From: an uncultured Acidobacteriota bacterium
Lineage (GTDB): Bacteria > Acidobacteriota > Vicinamibacteria > Vicinamibacterales > CAVVIG01
Length of the DNA: 63,698 bases
Assembly: GCA_902825985.1 (NCBI GenBank)
Contig: CADEDC010000030.1
Location: forward strand, 1 to 63,698
Direction: 5' to 3'
The notes under the pieces were generated by a model. That model was not told where the DNA came from and searched no databases. It saw only the letters and a program-made list of their open reading frames with translations. The translations under genes and the position numbers were made by a program. Shown here piece by piece: positions 63,681 to 63,698 of the stretch (the first letter of the stretch is position 1; each line of letters opens with the position of its first letter).

Positions 63681-63698
63681 AGGGCGGGTAGGGCGGGT
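63681..63698 (+). repeat. Direct 9-bp repeat with G-quadruplex potential, cut by the window end
   Basis: AGGGCGGGT occurs twice in tandem right after actF. Four GGG runs (63682-63684, 63686-63688, 63691-63693, 63695-63697) with loops of one, two and one base form a canonical G-quadruplex motif. More copies may continue outside the window. Confidence 0.6.

Noticed and set aside
1..63698. CRISPR arrays, tRNA or rRNA genes, insertion sequences, prophage
   Set aside because: No regularly spaced repeats, no cloverleaf or rRNA signature, no transposase or integrase, and no phage structural genes were visible.

Overview
This is a GC-rich window, very probably chromosomal, with densely packed genes on both strands. 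No phage, transposase, CRISPR, rRNA or tRNA gene was seen. The gene content points to the Acidobacteriota (a Vicinamibacteria-like lineage is my best guess). The evidence is a TIGR02999-type ECF sigma factor next to a PknB-type kinase with a TPR tail, secreted 'PDLxGVW' proteins in tandem, a CBM9-like/DUF5916 outer-membrane protein, an alternative complex III, and a cbb3 oxidase with fused subunits I and II. This placement rests on family distribution, not on a phylogenetic marker.

Layout. Positions 390-6031 hold an ECF sigma factor, a convergent membrane Ser/Thr kinase and a large secreted Ig/ZU5-like protein. Positions 6032-8946 hold a PIN-toxin remnant, a NIPSNAP protein, an NAD-dependent epimerase-type reductase and a doubly truncated TetR. 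Positions 8947-14576 hold a metal P-type ATPase with a TPC motif, a secreted VWA protein ending in a strong hairpin, and two uncharacterised genes. Positions 14772-24123 hold a lone molybdenum hydroxylase large subunit, pyruvate kinase, TerB, a DUF5916 protein, a PPK2 and a convergent cytosolic zincin. Positions 24216-31746 hold a second kinase-TPR gene, the tandem secreted paralogues, a secreted barrel-like protein, a YjbR protein and a degenerate sigma-54 AAA+ fragment. Positions 31811-38791 hold an uncharacterised helical protein, a two-component system, a small exported protein, an OprO/P-type porin and a zinc-ribbon protein.

Positions 38766-44623 hold the most intriguing locus. An alpha/beta hydrolase fused to a MAP3K-TRAFs-binding-like (DUF4071) TPR domain is divergently transcribed, from what looks like one symmetric -10 element, from a 969-residue protein of unknown fold and a 490-residue membrane protein. 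This resembles the effector-plus-sensor layout of bacterial conflict systems, but the function is inferred.

After a MATE transporter and an exported double AhpD-like protein, positions 48000-63679 carry one uninterrupted respiratory array: ccoNO-ccoQ-ccoP-ccoG-ccoH-ccoI-ccoS-actA-actB-actC-actD-actE-actF. It encodes a quinol:cytochrome c oxidoreductase (alternative complex III), its partner cbb3 oxidase and the copper/assembly factors. Most junctions overlap or are within 12 bp, so a single transcript and a physical supercomplex are plausible.

A recurrent feature is a TAnnnT box 6-12 bp before a start codon that lacks a Shine-Dalgarno sequence, which suggests frequent leaderless transcription. 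Other genes have clear GGAGG-type sites.
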